From positions 1-13,796 of the forward strand of contig JAHJRJ010000281.1 of NCBI GenBank assembly GCA_018830765.1: a DNA stretch of 13,796 nucleotides, written 5' to 3'. The DNA is from Bacteroidota bacterium (GTDB lineage: Bacteria; Bacteroidota; Ignavibacteria; UBA10030; BY39). Under the pieces are notes generated by a model. That model was not told where the DNA came from, searched no databases, and saw nothing but the letters and a program-made list of their open reading frames with translations. Below, piece after piece: positions 12,633-13,796 of the stretch. Each line of letters starts with the position of its first letter. Positions within the stretch are counted from its first letter, which is position 1. A program made the position numbers and the translations under genes.

Positions 12633-13796
12633 TCGTAATCCCATCAATGGGCCAGCGCGCCCGAACTTTTATCGTATCCGGATATATTACGAATTTCTCG
12701 GCCTTTTTATAAGGAAATACGCTGCCGAAAGTATACTTCCCACTGTTATCTGTATCGATAAATGCCTCAAGTGTGTATTGTCCCTCTAGTAAGTCTTTAA
12801 ACTCGAAACCACCGTATCGCGCCAAACTTAATGTCACAGAAGGGGCAATAGCGGTTATATTCTTTGCCATTAATTTCACGGTTCCGGTTGTTGTTTCATT
12901 CGACTCATTTATTACCGTCCCCCGAATGAAGCTTGTTTTTTTCAAATCAATAGTTTGAAAACGGATCTGATGGACACTGTCGCGAATAGAATTACTCGAA
13001 TAATCGATAACGGAATCTAACACAATCTTTATCGTATATGTCATCAAGCTCGCTAATTCCGTATCAGGGAAAAAGTTAACTCGGACATCGTTGAACCATT
13101 TAAATATTCCGTGCACTTTAACTTTATTAGTATCAATAAGAGAGAATCCGTTCTCAAAACTTTTTTTATTTACTGGTTCAGAAAAATTAATTTCAAAATC
13201 TTTTGAACAAGGGGCATCTTTTGAATCATTTTTAATGTTCAACGCAGAAATATACGGCTTGAGTGTATCCGGTGTCAGCATCCCTGCAAAAAAAGTTTTG
13301 TTATGTTTAAACGAAATCAAGTTACCCGATGTATCTGTTAAACCTTCAACAACTAAGCTATATGTAAGCGAATCTTGATCAATAGTTCCGACAATTAAAG
13401 TGTCTCTATTAGGATATAAGAGATTCACATTCTTAATTTCTAAAAGTTTTACATTTAATGTATCGACAATTGAAATTTTACTCGATACTACGCTGCCGGC
13501 GTCTATCGGTTCACTAAATCTCAGCAAGAGATTGTTTTTATCTGTTGGTAATGCATTCAATAGAAACGGCGGAGTAGTATCTTGCATCGTCATTTTAAAA
13601 AGAACATTGCTATAATGTTGATTATCAACTGATAAGGTAATGTCTTTCGTGTATAATCCGAATTGATCAATTTGTGGATCATACAATAGATTACGGAATT
13701 CATCTCTGATAGCAAATATACGGTAAGTTCCGTAAGCCAAATTAGGCATTACGAATGAACCGTCATTACCTGTTTGAGAAAGATTGTCAGGTTTAA
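12619..13796 (-). CDS. Ig-like (SbsA/Big_5-type) surface protein, N-terminus outside the window
   Basis: The frame is open from the window edge (13796) to TAA at 12619. The methionine at 13749 is internal, because the same frame continues upstream (…NLSQTGNDGSFV-MPNLAYGTYRIFAIRD). About 391 residues are visible. The first ~50 look like the end of a carboxypeptidase-regulatory-like beta-sandwich. Two Big_5 modules follow (DTTPPFLLNALPTDKNNLLLRFSEP...; DTLKPYISALNI... FEINFSEPVNKKSF), and the C-terminal domain again resembles a regulatory-like fold (FIRGTVINESNETTTGTVKL ... GQYTLEAFIDTDNSGKY), ending RARWPIDGITIRVK. Proteins of this plan are widespread in Bacteroidetes/Ignavibacteria and are probably exported. 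No signal peptide can be seen because the N-terminus is missing. Confidence 0.82.
   Translation of the reverse strand, partial: KPDNLSQTGNDGSFVMPNLAYGTYRIFAIRDEFRNLLYDPQIDQFGLYTKDITLSVDNQHYSNVLFKMTMQDTTPPFLLNALPTDKNNLLLRFSEPIDAGSVVSSKISIVDTLNVKLLEIKNVNLLYPNRDTLIVGTIDQDSLTYSLVVEGLTDTSGNLISFKHNKTFFAGMLTPDTLKPYISALNIKNDSKDAPCSKDFEINFSEPVNKKSFENGFSLIDTNKVKVHGIFKWFNDVRVNFFPDTELASLMTYTIKIVLDSVIDYSSNSIRDSVHQIRFQTIDLKKTSFIRGTVINESNETTTGTVKLMAKNITAIAPSVTLSLARYGGFEFKDLLEGQYTLEAFIDTDNSGKYTFGSVFPYKKAEKFVIYPDTIKVRARWPIDGITIRVK

Noticed and set aside
13749..13749. Methionine at 13749 as the true start of the Ig-like protein
   Set aside because: The frame remains open to the window edge, and the upstream residues (TGNDGSFV) continue a typical beta-sandwich, so the gene begins outside the window.

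Overview
The window looks like chromosomal DNA of a free-living bacterium of the Bacteroidetes/Chlorobi (FCB) group, most like the Ignavibacteria or Kryptonia side. The clues are a secreted M28 peptidase ending in a type IX secretion (Por) sorting signal, a large Ig-like (SbsA/Big_5-type) surface protein, SPOR lipoproteins, moderate AT-richness, and a bacterial AspRS. The lineage is inferred from gene types; nothing in the window fixes the species.

Layout. 1-1047 (-): 3'-truncated M28 peptidase. 1048-1350: repeat-rich spacer. 1351-2207 (-): small helical protein plus MNT-fold nucleotidyltransferase, a toxin-antitoxin-like pair. 2318-4915 (-): HMG-CoA synthase, thiolase and DUF35 Zn-ribbon/OB protein, tightly packed in the archaeal arrangement that forms an acetoacetyl-CoA/HMG-CoA channelling complex. 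4968-5539: a GxxExxY gene framed by two 101-bp direct repeats, about 90% identical. 5564-7327 (-): aspS. 7487-9409 (+): a deoC gene with an N-terminal extension like a microcompartment encapsulation peptide, then two overlapping SPOR lipoprotein genes. 9400-10039: a ParE-type toxin-antitoxin pair bracketed by two diverged ~70-bp direct repeats, each carrying a good TTGnnA-N17-TATAAT promoter. 10071-12632 (+): a small integron-cassette-like array without an integrase gene in view. It has one convincing attC site (11148-11279), a conserved attC right end before the first cassette gene (10185-10320), and a 5' half attC after the last (12491 on). Its three genes are a TM/zinc-ribbon/HEAT protein, a membrane-anchored small protein, and a possible Ntn-hydrolase-like protein. 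12619-13796 (-): 5'-truncated Ig-like protein.

How the parts relate. The core genes (aspS, the HMG-CoA trio, deoC-SPOR, the surface proteins) are interrupted by four accessory modules: the NTase pair, the GxxExxY repeat unit, the ParE pair in direct repeats, and the attC cassettes. The most notable points are the attC array, the archaeal-type HMG-CoA operon in a bacterial context, and the DeoC with a putative encapsulation peptide. All identities come from reading motifs by eye; no database search was run.
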